A stretch of DNA of 64,000 bases, from contig WRAY01000007.1 of the NCBI GenBank assembly GCA_009779975.1, positions 1 to 64,000 on the forward strand. The letters run 5' to 3'. The number at the start of each line of letters is the position of its first letter. Position 1 is the first letter of the stretch. The notes beneath the pieces are model-generated. The model had not been told where the DNA came from, made no database searches, and saw only the letters and a list, made by a program, of their open reading frames with translations. A program made the position numbers and the translations under genes. Below, in pieces: positions 7,608-16,330 of this stretch. Source of the DNA: Bacillota bacterium (lineage in GTDB: Bacteria; Bacillota; Clostridia; Christensenellales; Pumilibacteraceae).

Positions 7608-8585
7608 ATGCTTATATTAACTACTACCTTAAACCCTTGGATTATTGCCGCTATTGCCGTTGCTGCTTTTTTAACAGCGGCGAGTTTTGCTTTTTTTGTT
7701 TTGATAATCTCGGTAATTTTTCGCACAACAATGCGCCGTAACACCAAAAAGAAAAGAACAAGAGAATGCACTAATTTAAAAGACGAGCAGCAAATGATGA
7801 TGTTTGAAGAAGGAACACAGTGGGCAGAGCAATTTAAGGACAAAACTGAACAATTGCATATAGTGAGTCATGATAAATTAAATTTATACGGCGAATACAT
7901 CAATCTAGGATATGACAAGTGTGTTGTTATTTTGCAAGGACGAACTGAGTCACTATTATATTCCTACTACTTTGCCGATGTTTATGCAAAAAATGGCTAT
8001 AATATTTTAGTTATTGATGTTCGTTCTCATGGGCTTAGTGACGGAAAATATCAAACACAAGGGGTTAAAGAAAGCGATGATTTGATTTTATGGATTAAAC
8101 TAATAAATGAAAAATATAAAATACACGATTTCGCTCTTCATGGAATTTGCATAGGTGCTGCATCTGCAATTTATGCTTATGTCAAAATGAAAAACGAAGG
8201 CAGTAATTTAATAAAAAGGATTGTGACAGACGGAATATTTCAAAGTAATTACGAGATTTACAAAATGCATTTTAAATCGTTCAACAAGCGTGCTTTCCCG
8301 GTCTTGCCCTTAGTTTTCTTTTTTGCTTTTATTTTTGCAGGAGCGAGACTTTTTAAAAACTCTCCGATGAAATGCATGAAGGATATTGAAATCCCTATTT
8401 TATTCATTTGGAGTGAAAAAGACCTTTATTCCGTTAAACCAAAATCTGAGGAGTTGTTTGAAGCATGTGTTTCAGAATTTAAAGAAGTTGCTTTTTTTCC
8501 GGAAGGCAGACACTCTCATGTCAGGTCAACTCAACCGGAGGGTTATGATGAGGCGATTGATGCTTTTTTGAAAAAATATTTATAG
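7608..8585 (+). CDS. Membrane-anchored alpha/beta hydrolase with a cysteine nucleophile
   Basis: A 325-residue protein. A hydrophobic anchor spans about residues 10-45. The hydrolase fold follows: VVILQGRTES is the oxyanion strand, then YNILVIDVRSHGLSDGK, and the nucleophile elbow reads HGICIGAAS around residue 181, so Cys replaces the usual Ser of GxSxG. The acid is probably Asp in WSEKDLYSVKP and the base His in EGRHSHVRS. Cys-His-Asp triads are known in dienelactone hydrolases, but membrane-anchored clostridial proteins of this architecture are usually written as GxSxG esterases. No Shine-Dalgarno is visible before the ATG. The substrate is unknown; context suggests a lipid or glycan ester. 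Confidence 0.8.
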   Translation: MLILTTTLNPWIIAAIAVAAFLTAASFAFFVLIISVIFRTTMRRNTKKKRTRECTNLKDEQQMMMFEEGTQWAEQFKDKTEQLHIVSHDKLNLYGEYINLGYDKCVVILQGRTESLLYSYYFADVYAKNGYNILVIDVRSHGLSDGKYQTQGVKESDDLILWIKLINEKYKIHDFALHGICIGAASAIYAYVKMKNEGSNLIKRIVTDGIFQSNYEIYKMHFKSFNKRAFPVLPLVFFFAFIFAGARLFKNSPMKCMKDIEIPILFIWSEKDLYSVKPKSEELFEACVSEFKEVAFFPEGRHSHVRSTQPEGYDEAIDAFLKKYL

Positions 8586-8680
8586 TGATTAACGGTTAGT
8601 GATTGGTGATTAGTGAAGGACAAATTAGTTTGTCCGGCCGCTAACCGCTAATTACTGACCGCATTCTAATCACTAGCCAA
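8585..8680. repeat. Junction hairpin, GTGATTAGTG family
   Basis: The left arm contains GGTTAGTGATTGGTGATTAG and ends GGACAAA; the right arm begins TTTGTCC and ends CTAATCAC. The arms are built of imperfect 7-8-base units and fold on each other. The element fills the whole space between the hydrolase and glycosyltransferase genes. The next ATG follows the right arm by about 6 bases, with no Shine-Dalgarno. Confidence 0.8.
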
Positions 8681-8683
8681 ACT

Positions 8684-9970
8684 ATGGAAAATGTAATTGA
8701 GATTATACTAAGGATATATTTGTGGTTTTGTCTTGCCGCATTGCTGTTATACCTGCCTCGTGTCAGTTATTATTTTGTGGCATTGAGAGAGCAGAAAAAA
8801 CTAAAAAATTCCGAAAAAAATAAAATCGCTGTTATAATTCCGGCAAAAAATGAAAGCATAGTTATTCGCGACTGCCTTAACTCGTTTAGCAATCAAACTT
8901 ATCCAAAAGAATATTTTGATGTTTTCGTAGTTATTGAAAATGAAGATGACCCAACAAGTGAAATTGCCAAAAATTATGAAAATACTTTTGTCACAATAGT
9001 TGGAAACCAAACCTGCAAAGGCGATGCTCTCGACGGTGTTTTGAAAAAAATTTTGACAGATGATGATGATAAATATGATGCATATTTAATTGTTGATGCT
9101 GATAATATTGCAACGCCTAATTTACTGGAAGAAATGAACAACGCACTCGGCAGCAAAAAACATATTATTTGCGGCAAAAAACTTATCAAAAATTGGAACA
9201 GTTCTCGTCGTGACTCTCGCTCATTTGTTTCAAATTGCACCTCTTTAATATACACCTTAGTAGATGACCTTGGAAATCGTGCAAGAAACGGTTTCGGAAT
9301 AACCATCACAATAATTGGCACCGGGCTTATGGTGCACAAAGACATAATAAAAAAGAACAACGGTTGGCCATACCGCAGTCTGACAGAGGACTACGAACTA
9401 ACTGCCGACGCTATAGTAAACAACTGGACTTCAATGTATTATGCTCACGCTAAAGTCTGCACTGAAGAGGCAACTGACAGAAAAACAGTAAAGAAACGAA
9501 AAGACCGCTGGATTGGAGGCTATGTTCAATGCAAACGAAAATATCGAAAGAAGATTTTCAAAAAGATTTTGAGCAGAAATGTTTCATGGCGAAATCTTAG
9601 TTATTTTGTCGGAACAATTCCTCCGGGCATGTTTTTAGGCGTTTCTATTGTTTCTTTTATTTTTGGTCTTGTTGCAATTGGTTTTGGGATTTTGTCACCC
9701 AGTGTTGATTTATATTTAGCGCTGCGAATGACATGGGTTCCTCTTGTGGTTTTGTATGGGTCTTTGTTTGTTTTCACACTGGCAGCGCTTTTAACCGACC
9801 GAAGCAACATAAAAATTTCATTCTTAGAAAAATTGGCAATATTATTTTTCCACCCCTTCTTTACGCTCGGATATTTGCGTGCTTTTATTTTAGCACTTTT
9901 TAAAAGAAAAAAGAACTTCAAATGGGACACCACCACCGAAAGAATACCTTTCGAAAAAAAAGAAGACTAA
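8684..9970 (+). CDS. Processive-type GT2 glycosyltransferase with membrane segments
   Basis: A 428-residue protein. It has an N-terminal TM helix (about 6-25), then a GT2 domain: IAVIIPAKNE near residue 47, the DAD metal site in LIVDADNIATP near 137, TEDYELT (the ED catalytic base) near 235 and KDRWIGGYVQCKRKY, resembling the QxxRW product-binding motif, near 268. Three to four TM helices follow. This matches the cellulose/hyaluronan-synthase-like or poly-N-acetylglucosamine-type architecture and suggests synthesis and possibly export of a glycan from the cytoplasmic side. It closes the envelope block. Confidence 0.85.
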   Translation: MENVIEIILRIYLWFCLAALLLYLPRVSYYFVALREQKKLKNSEKNKIAVIIPAKNESIVIRDCLNSFSNQTYPKEYFDVFVVIENEDDPTSEIAKNYENTFVTIVGNQTCKGDALDGVLKKILTDDDDKYDAYLIVDADNIATPNLLEEMNNALGSKKHIICGKKLIKNWNSSRRDSRSFVSNCTSLIYTLVDDLGNRARNGFGITITIIGTGLMVHKDIIKKNNGWPYRSLTEDYELTADAIVNNWTSMYYAHAKVCTEEATDRKTVKKRKDRWIGGYVQCKRKYRKKIFKKILSRNVSWRNLSYFVGTIPPGMFLGVSIVSFIFGLVAIGFGILSPSVDLYLALRMTWVPLVVLYGSLFVFTLAALLTDRSNIKISFLEKLAILFFHPFFTLGYLRAFILALFKRKKNFKWDTTTERIPFEKKED

Positions 9971-10029
9971 AAATAAACAAATTGAAACAATCACCAACCT
10001 AGACCTAATTAAACGAACCAACAAAACCC

Positions 10030-10170
10030 TATATGGGTGCGTAATGTCCAAGAGGCAATCGAAACGAAGTGTCACGAGGACTTTATCTCACTGACACGAA
10101 AGGCAATCCCTTGCTGCCTGTCCCCGTGACACGAAGTAGGTATTTGGACTACGGGGGCGGCCCGCATATT
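10030..10170 (+). repeat. Family A GC-rich repeat, internally deleted copy
   Basis: It carries GTAATGTCCAAGAGGCAATC, GAAACGAAGTGTCACGAGGA, CTCACTGACACGAAAGG, CCGTGACACGAAGTAGGTAT and ACGGGGGCGGCCCGC. Compared with the copy inside the gene at 2960-3240, the GCCCCGAAAGG block and the CCAGACACTACG block are partly lost. It is the only content between the GT2 gene and the Sel1 gene. Confidence 0.85.
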
Positions 10171-10215
10171 AAAAAATCATTATAAAAAAAACAACCAAGA
10201 GGAGATAAAAATAAT

Positions 10216-11250
10216 ATGGAAAACAACGCAAAAAAAAGAACAACCTATAATATCAAAAAAGACTCGGAAATGCTTTATCATTATGCCGCTCTTTTTGAAA
10301 ACGGTATTGGAGAAAAAAGGTGTTTCAAAACGGCGCTTAAATATTATGATGAAGCCGCTGAGTTAGGAAATGCTGACGCAAGAGCAATGAGCGGAAAGAT
10401 GAGATATCTTGGGCAAGGAGTGAATGCAAATGTCATATCAGGACTAACTTCTGCTATTAATGCCGAACTTAACGGAAGTCCTTTTGGGAACTATATGCTG
10501 GCTGAGTTTTATGAGCGCGGCGAAGGTTACGAAAAAGACCCTGTTCGTGCAAAAATTAACTATGACAAAGCCTATGCCGGTCTTTTGGAAAAAGCGGAAA
10601 ATCGAGACGGAGAAGCATTTAGGTGTCTTGGAAACTATCACTATTTTGGTTTGGGAAGCACTCAAAAAGATTTTTCAAAAGCACTTGAATTCTACAAAAA
10701 ATCGGCGCTGCTCGGCAATATTGAATCGTATTTTAACCTCGGGAATTTATATGCTCAAGGTGAAGGGGTTGAAAAAAATCCTGAAAAAGCATTTTGTTTT
10801 CATATGATTGCCGCAAAATATGATCACGAAGTTGCACAAAACGAAGTCGGAACTTATTTTGAGCATGGCTTGGGAGTTGAAAAAGACATCCAATCCGCTA
10901 TCAAATGGTATAAAAAATCTTCAAAGCAGGGCTGTAGCATTGCTTCTTTGAATTTGTCAAGATGCCACAAACGAGGCATTGGGGTTCCGCAAGATGACAA
11001 AAAAGCCCTAAATATTCTTAAAAAAGCAATAGAGCAACATGAAAAAGAAAAATATAGGAATGAAGTGATCATCTACACAAGGACATTGTTCTATGATGAT
11101 GGAATTGGGTTTGAAAGTAATGAGGAAAAAGCAAATGAGCATTATGTTGAAGCCGCAAAACTCGGGCATGAAGATTCAAAGATTATTTTGAAGAACAGAA
11201 AGATTGATTGGGAGACTGCGTTGAAACATTTGGTTGAAGAATGGAATTGA
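10216..11250 (+). CDS. Sel1-like repeat protein
   Basis: A 344-residue all-helical protein made of about eight Sel1 (TPR-like) repeats; examples are YAALFENGIGEKRCFKTALK, LGNYHYFGLGSTQKDFSKAL, FNLGNLYAQGEGVEKNPEKA and VGTYFEHGLGVEKDIQSAIK, each about 36 residues with the A..G.G..D..KA.. signature. There is no signal peptide, so it is cytoplasmic, probably a protein-protein adaptor. GAGGAGAT precedes the ATG. It is flanked by repeats on both sides and has no operon partner, so its ligand cannot be inferred. Confidence 0.92.
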   Translation: MENNAKKRTTYNIKKDSEMLYHYAALFENGIGEKRCFKTALKYYDEAAELGNADARAMSGKMRYLGQGVNANVISGLTSAINAELNGSPFGNYMLAEFYERGEGYEKDPVRAKINYDKAYAGLLEKAENRDGEAFRCLGNYHYFGLGSTQKDFSKALEFYKKSALLGNIESYFNLGNLYAQGEGVEKNPEKAFCFHMIAAKYDHEVAQNEVGTYFEHGLGVEKDIQSAIKWYKKSSKQGCSIASLNLSRCHKRGIGVPQDDKKALNILKKAIEQHEKEKYRNEVIIYTRTLFYDDGIGFESNEEKANEHYVEAAKLGHEDSKIILKNRKIDWETALKHLVEEWN

Positions 11251-11586
11251 TTGCATAGGGGTAGTATTCTGTCATTCGCACAAATTCAACAATAAAATCG
11301 TAGGGGTAGGTCAATCTGAATATGGTTTGTTTAAATATGAAGGTTTTTTTATAATGTGCGGGCGGCAGGTTGCCACCCCTACAATAAATTTTTTCCGCAA
11401 AAAACTCGTCAAAATGACTGGTAGGGGCAGTCACTGACTTCTCTAAAAAAATAATCATGTTCTGAAAAGAACTCGTCAAAAAACTGTAGTGGTTGCGGTT
11501 TCACTTTGTGCGGGCGGCAACCTGCCGCCCGCACAATGTAAAACGATACTCACGAACCAACCACAATAAAACAAACCAACAAAACT

Positions 11587-11666
11587 GTAGGGGTGAGCAA
11601 CGCGAACCCGAATGCTTAACAACATTATAATGATAATTTAATCGGACTCGCGTTGTTCGCCCCTAC
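11587..11666. repeat. 80-base palindromic element, copy 1
   Basis: The outer arms are GTAGGGGTGAGCAACGCGAA and its complement CGCGTTGTTCGCCCCTAC, with an AT-rich centre containing TAATGATAATTTAATCGG. Copies of identical length lie at 13928-14007 and 29618-29697. No ORF; it has the size and symmetry of a REP/BIME- or MITE-like element. Confidence 0.9.
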
Positions 11667-11852
11667 AATTGAATCCCACTCCCTGCATATCACATGACAT
11701 AACAAACCGTAGGGGCGGCTGCCGCCCGAACAAATTTCAATCATAAAATCTAGGGGCGGTCACAAACGCCTTTGTAACAAATCTATATGCTTGCAAAAAA
11801 TTCGTCAAAATGACTGTAGGGGCGGCAATCTGCCGCCCGCACTATATTAAAT

Positions 11853-11944
11853 GTCATGCTGAGCAAAGCGAAGCATCTAGCGTAAGCGTAAAAAAACTGT
11901 TTTACGGCACTTCGTGCCCAGATCCTTCGCTCCGCTCAGGATGA
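11853..11944. repeat. GCTGAGC...GCTCAGG hairpin repeat
   Basis: GTCATGCTGAGCAAAGCGAA on the left pairs with TCCTTCGCTCCGCTCAGGAT on the right. A nested hairpin GGCACTTCGTGCC lies near the centre. Similar GCTGAGCGAAGCGAAG palindromes are widespread in bacterial genomes. A left-arm-only copy occurs at 29373-29421. Confidence 0.85.
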
Positions 11945-12091
11945 TCTTATATTAGTTGTATGATAATCTTATAAAATAAATTCTGTGCCTAAAAAAACTT
12001 GTCAAAATCAAAACTAATGACGAAAAAAGCAAAAAATCATTGAAATTTAGCAAAAATAATAAAAAAAACAAACACAAGCATTGAATTTTGC

Positions 12092-12120
12092 TTGCATTTG
12101 CTTTAAAAATATTGTAAAAT
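12092..12120 (+). promoter_or_regulatory. Plus-strand promoter with a 10-codon leaderless ORF
   Basis: TTGCAT (12092-12097), 17 bases, TAAAAT (12115-12120). An ATG at 12131 follows the -10 by 10 bases and opens MNKENKTILF, stopping at 12163. The ORF overlaps the 3' end of the minus-strand solute-binding gene, so the transcript would be antisense to it. It may be the surviving 5' end of a lost gene. Confidence 0.4.
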
Positions 12121-12149
12121 AGAGTTTATTATGAATAAAGAAAATAAAA

Positions 12150-13139
12150 CTATACTCTTCTGATTTTTCCGCTATAAAATGCAACATTATCAGGATCCGT
12201 AGCCAAAATATTTTCTCTGGTTTCATCATCAAATTCCCATCTTGTAGAATTTCCCTCATCAACCCAAGCAAATCCGTCTGAACCGATTTTTGTGATGTTG
12301 TCAATGCTTGTTCTCGGCCACTCGGCAATAAAATTTCCGATGGGGAAAACAAATCGGTCTTCTTCAATGAACATGAAACCCTCGGTGATAGTCTGATGAC
12401 GGACTAAACTAAGGACAGGCAGAGAGTATGACAAGATTTCTTGAATTTCAAAAAACATTTCTTGTTGGCTGACGGGGTCTGTTTCATAAAAAGCGTTATC
12501 AAAAAGTTCCGTTATTCGTGTGTATTGAAAGTCGCCATAATTTAATATTCCGTCACAGACAAAAAGTTCACGCAATGTGTAAAGATTATCAACAAACATG
12601 CTTGTCATCGCTATATCAAAAGTTCTTTGTTCCAAGTTTGTATAAAAATCTTCTTGTGAAACCGTATTTATATCAATAATAATAATGTCTCTTAGCATAT
12701 CATGAATAATCGCTGCTTTATGCATTAAAAATTCATTTTCAAGCGGAACTAAAAGATTAAGAGTTGTTTCATTAGAAAATCCTGCTTCGGCGAGTAGTTC
12801 TATTGAACGGTGAATATTGGGCGTTCTTGCTTCTAAATTGGGATTATAACTCGGGAGATTTGTTCCCCATAAATGGTTTTGAGTCGGTGTTCCGTAAAAG
12901 ACAGTTGCTAATTCGTTATTATTTATAGCATATGCTATCGCTTGACGGACGGAATGACTTTCTAATATCTCATGATTTGTGTTGAATTGCAAAAAACTGG
13001 TTTTTGGACTATATAAATTTATGTAAAATCCATAAGTATTTTGGCGAGGCGGAGGAGCGGTGAATCCTGCAAACACTCCGGCGAAAGTAAACAGCAACAA
13101 TACGAGTGACATCATCTTTAAGATATTTTTTTTGATCAT
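12150..13139 (-). CDS. Shortened family-5 solute-binding protein
   Basis: A 329-residue secreted protein. A signal peptide (KNILKMMSLVLLLFTFAGVF) runs straight into a segment matching the C-terminal lobe of peptide/nickel-binding proteins: VRQAIAYAINNNELATVFYG, the helix following the ligand cleft, is diagnostic. Typical members are 500-600 residues; about 200 residues of the N-terminal lobe are absent. There is no lipobox Cys, and no permease or ATPase gene nearby. AAGGAG precedes the ATG. It is either a decayed transporter component fused to a signal peptide or a reduced extracellular protein with a new role; the intact frame favours at least recent function. Confidence 0.7.
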   Translation of the reverse strand: MIKKNILKMMSLVLLLFTFAGVFAGFTAPPPRQNTYGFYINLYSPKTSFLQFNTNHEILESHSVRQAIAYAINNNELATVFYGTPTQNHLWGTNLPSYNPNLEARTPNIHRSIELLAEAGFSNETTLNLLVPLENEFLMHKAAIIHDMLRDIIIIDINTVSQEDFYTNLEQRTFDIAMTSMFVDNLYTLRELFVCDGILNYGDFQYTRITELFDNAFYETDPVSQQEMFFEIQEILSYSLPVLSLVRHQTITEGFMFIEEDRFVFPIGNFIAEWPRTSIDNITKIGSDGFAWVDEGNSTRWEFDDETRENILATDPDNVAFYSGKIRRV

Positions 13140-13222
13140 ATTAAAATAAACTCCTTTTTGCTATATTTAGCAATTTGATAAGATTTTTTCTTATCAATAT
13201 ATGTGTAGTTTAACAAATATGT

Positions 13223-13290
13223 TTTGTCGATATTTTTAGATAAACAACAAAAAATGCTTTATTATATCGATTCGGTATATTTTTGTCTAA
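13223..13290 (+). promoter_or_regulatory. Two candidate Spo0A boxes
   Basis: TTTGTCGAT (13223-13231) and TTTGTCTAA (13282-13290) each differ by one base from the Spo0A box TTTGTCGAA. They lie between the divergent solute-binding gene and the Spo0A-like gene. Autoregulation by the downstream product, or control by a full-length Spo0A, is inference. Confidence 0.4.
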
Positions 13291-13313
13291 ATTAATAAAG
13301 GAGTGGTAGTATT

Positions 13314-13724
13314 ATGGGAGATGTAATTAATTTTACTGCGGAAGAAGAAGAATTCTTTGAGTTTGAAGTCACAAATATAATGTTAGAAATGGGTATGTTT
13401 CCAAATCTTTTAGGATTTGATTTTATAAAAGAAGCAGTTTTTATTATGTTGAAATATAACTACAGACGAAAAATTGGTGAAGTTTACAAAGATATTGCAA
13501 AAAACAGGAAAACAAGTGAAAATTCGGTAGAAAAAGCAATAAGGCATGCGGTTGAATATTCTTATAGAATTGGAAAATTAAAAGAACTTGAAAAAAAATT
13601 TGGATTTAAATTTATAGAAAGTAGTTTTTGCACAACCAATAATCAGTTCATATCAATTTTATTTCTTTTTCTAAAAAGAAGAAAAAGAATCAAAGAAAAG
13701 TCAAGTTTTAACAGCATCATCTGA
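13314..13724 (+). CDS. Stand-alone Spo0A C-terminal (DNA-binding) domain protein
   Basis: A 136-residue protein. After about 15 acidic residues, the rest aligns along its length with the sporulation regulator's output domain: VTNIMLEMGMFPNLLGFDFI matches the first helices (Spo0A: [20 protein letters not shown]), IGEVYKDIAKNRKTSENSVE covers the next helices, and VEKAIRHAVEYSYRIGKL matches the recognition helix (VERAIRHAIEVAWSRGNI). The phosphoacceptor receiver domain is missing. It should bind 0A-box DNA constitutively or compete with Spo0A. AAAGGAGT precedes the ATG. No frameshift remnant of a receiver is visible upstream. Confidence 0.82.
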   Translation: MGDVINFTAEEEEFFEFEVTNIMLEMGMFPNLLGFDFIKEAVFIMLKYNYRRKIGEVYKDIAKNRKTSENSVEKAIRHAVEYSYRIGKLKELEKKFGFKFIESSFCTTNNQFISILFLFLKRRKRIKEKSSFNSII

Positions 13725-13779
13725 ATCTTTGGAAAATGTTAAATATTCGTGATAAGATATATGAGGGGAGTATGAATAA

Positions 13780-14130
13780 TTAATCGTAGGGGCGATTACT
13801 AATTGCCTGAACAAAGTGATTCGTTGCCTACGAACCCACAATCAAATAACAAACCGACAAAATTGTAGGGGCGGCACTCTGCCGCCCGCACAACATGTTT
13901 AGCCCTAATAAACTAGATAACAAAATTGTAGGGGTGAGCAAAGCGAACCCGAATACTGGACATCATAATAAGGATAATTTAATCGGGCTCGCATTGTTCG
14001 CCCATACAATTTCATTCCCCCGAATATCACACGACAAAATAACCGTAGGGGCGGCAACCTGCCGCCCGCACAATGTAAAAAGATAACCACGAACCACCAT
14101 CAAATAACGAGCCAATAAAATAAAGTAAAG
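13780..14130. repeat. Repeat island 2 (no genes)
   Basis: The gap between the Spo0A-like and YcxB-like genes holds a GTAGGGGCGATTACTAATTG fragment, GTAGGGGCGGC hairpins near 13866-13893 and 14043-14072 (the latter with GCCGCCCGCAC), and one 80-base palindromic element. Spacers repeat AACCACCATCAAATAACGA-type sequence, also seen at 29586-29606. Nothing coding is apparent. Confidence 0.85.
13928..14007. repeat. 80-base palindromic element, copy 2
   Basis: Same length and arms as 11587-11666 (GTAGGGGTGAGCAAAGCGAA on the left), but the right arm reads CATTGTTCGCCCATAC. The loop keeps GATAATTTAATCGG. Confidence 0.9.
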
Positions 14131-14226
14131 TGTGGTCACTGACCGAATCTGCAAGGTGATTCTAAAAAATACAATTTAATTTCTGCCAACTTTGTCAACA
14201 GGATAACTCATTTTTCATAAAAAAAC

Positions 14227-14703
14227 ATGGACAAAACAACAACGCTGAAACTAAGCAAAGAGGTTCAACTATTTAAGTTCACCAGAGAAATTTTGATTTT
14301 TTCTTTGGTGATGTTTGTTTTTATGCTTTTTTTAGCATCTCCAGGTATTGCAATTTTGATTGCAGGGTTTCATTTGATTGTAGGGCTTTGCTTTGTTTTT
14401 ATTCCTGTTGGGGGAGTGATTGTTGCAACAATAATTTTTATTGCCTTAAAATCCCTTGATTACTCTGTGGAGACAATGTTCAATCCGGAAGAGCAAAAAA
14501 TTGTGTTCAATAAAAACATAATTATTTATAGCAATGACAAAATCATCTTGGAATGTAACTATAAAGACTTTTTCAAAGTAACTTCATCAAAAAACTATCA
14601 TCATCTTTTCCTTTCAAAGTTCAAATTTTTTCTAATCGACAAAAAAGATTTTTCATATGAGGAGTTAAACGCTTTACAAAATAAGATAAAAAATGTAAAA
14701 TAA
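14227..14703 (+). CDS. YcxB-like membrane protein
   Basis: A 158-residue protein. Two TM segments (about 22-42 and 48-80) are followed by a soluble C-terminal half with strands such as IVFNKNIIIYSNDKIILECN and FKFFLIDKKDFS, the pattern of the YcxB-like domain seen in many Firmicutes membrane proteins. Function is unknown for the family. No Shine-Dalgarno is visible. It stops 32 bases before gap, but gap has its own strong ribosome site. Confidence 0.65.
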   Translation: MDKTTTLKLSKEVQLFKFTREILIFSLVMFVFMLFLASPGIAILIAGFHLIVGLCFVFIPVGGVIVATIIFIALKSLDYSVETMFNPEEQKIVFNKNIIIYSNDKIILECNYKDFFKVTSSKNYHHLFLSKFKFFLIDKKDFSYEELNALQNKIKNVK

Positions 14704-14717
14704 GGACATAATTATAA

Positions 14718-15755
<1,038 letters not shown>

Positions 15756-15782
15756 TTTTTAACACTCTCCGGTAAGTAAACT

Positions 15783-15813
15783 AAAGGACAGGGCAAAAAT
15801 GTCCTGTCCTTTT
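15783..15813 (+). terminator. Terminator of gap
   Basis: AAGGACAGG and CCTGTCCTT form a 9-base-pair stem, followed by TTTA. Confidence 0.85.
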
Positions 15814-15819
15814 ATTTCC

Positions 15820-15905
15820 AACGCATAATGTGTAGCGCATAACGAAGGATAGAGTTTAGTTAAATTAATTTTTAACAATCGTTGTGCGTTATGTATTGTC
15901 CGTAA
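15820..15905. repeat. Junction hairpin, AACGCATAA family, copy 1
   Basis: The left arm has AACGCATAATG and GCGCATAACG; the right arm has AACAATCGTTGTGCGTTATG. The AACAATCGTT before the right arm recurs in the copy at 43761-43857. The next gene starts 7 bases downstream with no Shine-Dalgarno. Confidence 0.8.
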
Positions 15906-15911
15906 AAAACT

Positions 15912-16229
15912 ATGCTTTGCCCAAACTGCAAAACCGCTCTCAAGGATAATTACTGCAAAAAATGCAACCACTATGTTGAAAACAGGGAAGTGTCTTCTGA
16001 AAATGTTATCATTTCAACAGGCCGCATTGAGCATATTAACTCTTCGCCGTTCGATGGTTTTTTCGGCGGCGGAGTTTTTGGCGGACTTTCTCAAATTATC
16101 AATGAACTGGTTTTTGGTTTTGATATTCATGAAGATACATATAACGACCCTTTTGAATATGTTGAACTAATAGATAGTTCTGAAATTATAGAAATAAGCG
16201 AGATTGAAAAATTTGACGAGGAAGATTAA
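15912..16229 (+). CDS. Small zinc-ribbon protein
   Basis: A 105-residue protein. MLCPNCKTALKDNYCKKCNH gives a CxxC-x8-CxxC zinc ribbon at the very N terminus. The middle is glycine-rich (FFGGGVFGGLSQ) and the tail strongly acidic (EIIEISEIEKFDEED). No TM segment. No family assignment is possible; short zinc-ribbon proteins often act as adaptors. It is preceded by a junction hairpin instead of a Shine-Dalgarno. Confidence 0.7.
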   Translation: MLCPNCKTALKDNYCKKCNHYVENREVSSENVIISTGRIEHINSSPFDGFFGGGVFGGLSQIINELVFGFDIHEDTYNDPFEYVELIDSSEIIEISEIEKFDEED

Positions 16230-16247
16230 AAACCCATGTTAAAACGC

Positions 16248-16276
16248 TTGCAAAAGTTTTTTTAGTGTGGTAAAAT
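16248..16276 (+). promoter_or_regulatory. Promoter of rplS
   Basis: TTGCAA (16248-16253), 17 bases, TAAAAT (16271-16276). The start is expected near 16283, leaving a 48-base leader with AAAGGAAAG before the ATG. Confidence 0.7.
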
Positions 16277-16330
16277 AGTTGATGTTGCGTTTAATGGGGC
16301 AACAAAAGACAAAAAGGAAAGAAAAACAAA

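Larger units (their letters stand above)
11277..12045. repeat. Repeat island 1 (no genes)
   Basis: About 770 bases between the Sel1 and solute-binding genes consist almost wholly of interspersed elements: hairpins of the type GTAGGGGCGGC...GCCGCCCGCAC (about 11355-11383 inverted, 11509-11538, 11711-11730, 11815-11843), the AACTCGTCAAAA units, one 80-base GTGAGC/GCTCAC-type palindrome and one GCTGAGC...GCTCAGGAT element. I see no coding region or RNA gene. Confidence 0.85.

Noticed and set aside
11251-12149. Insertion sequence in the repeat island
   Set aside because: No transposase frame or remnant and no terminal inverted repeat pair enclosing a gene-sized segment.
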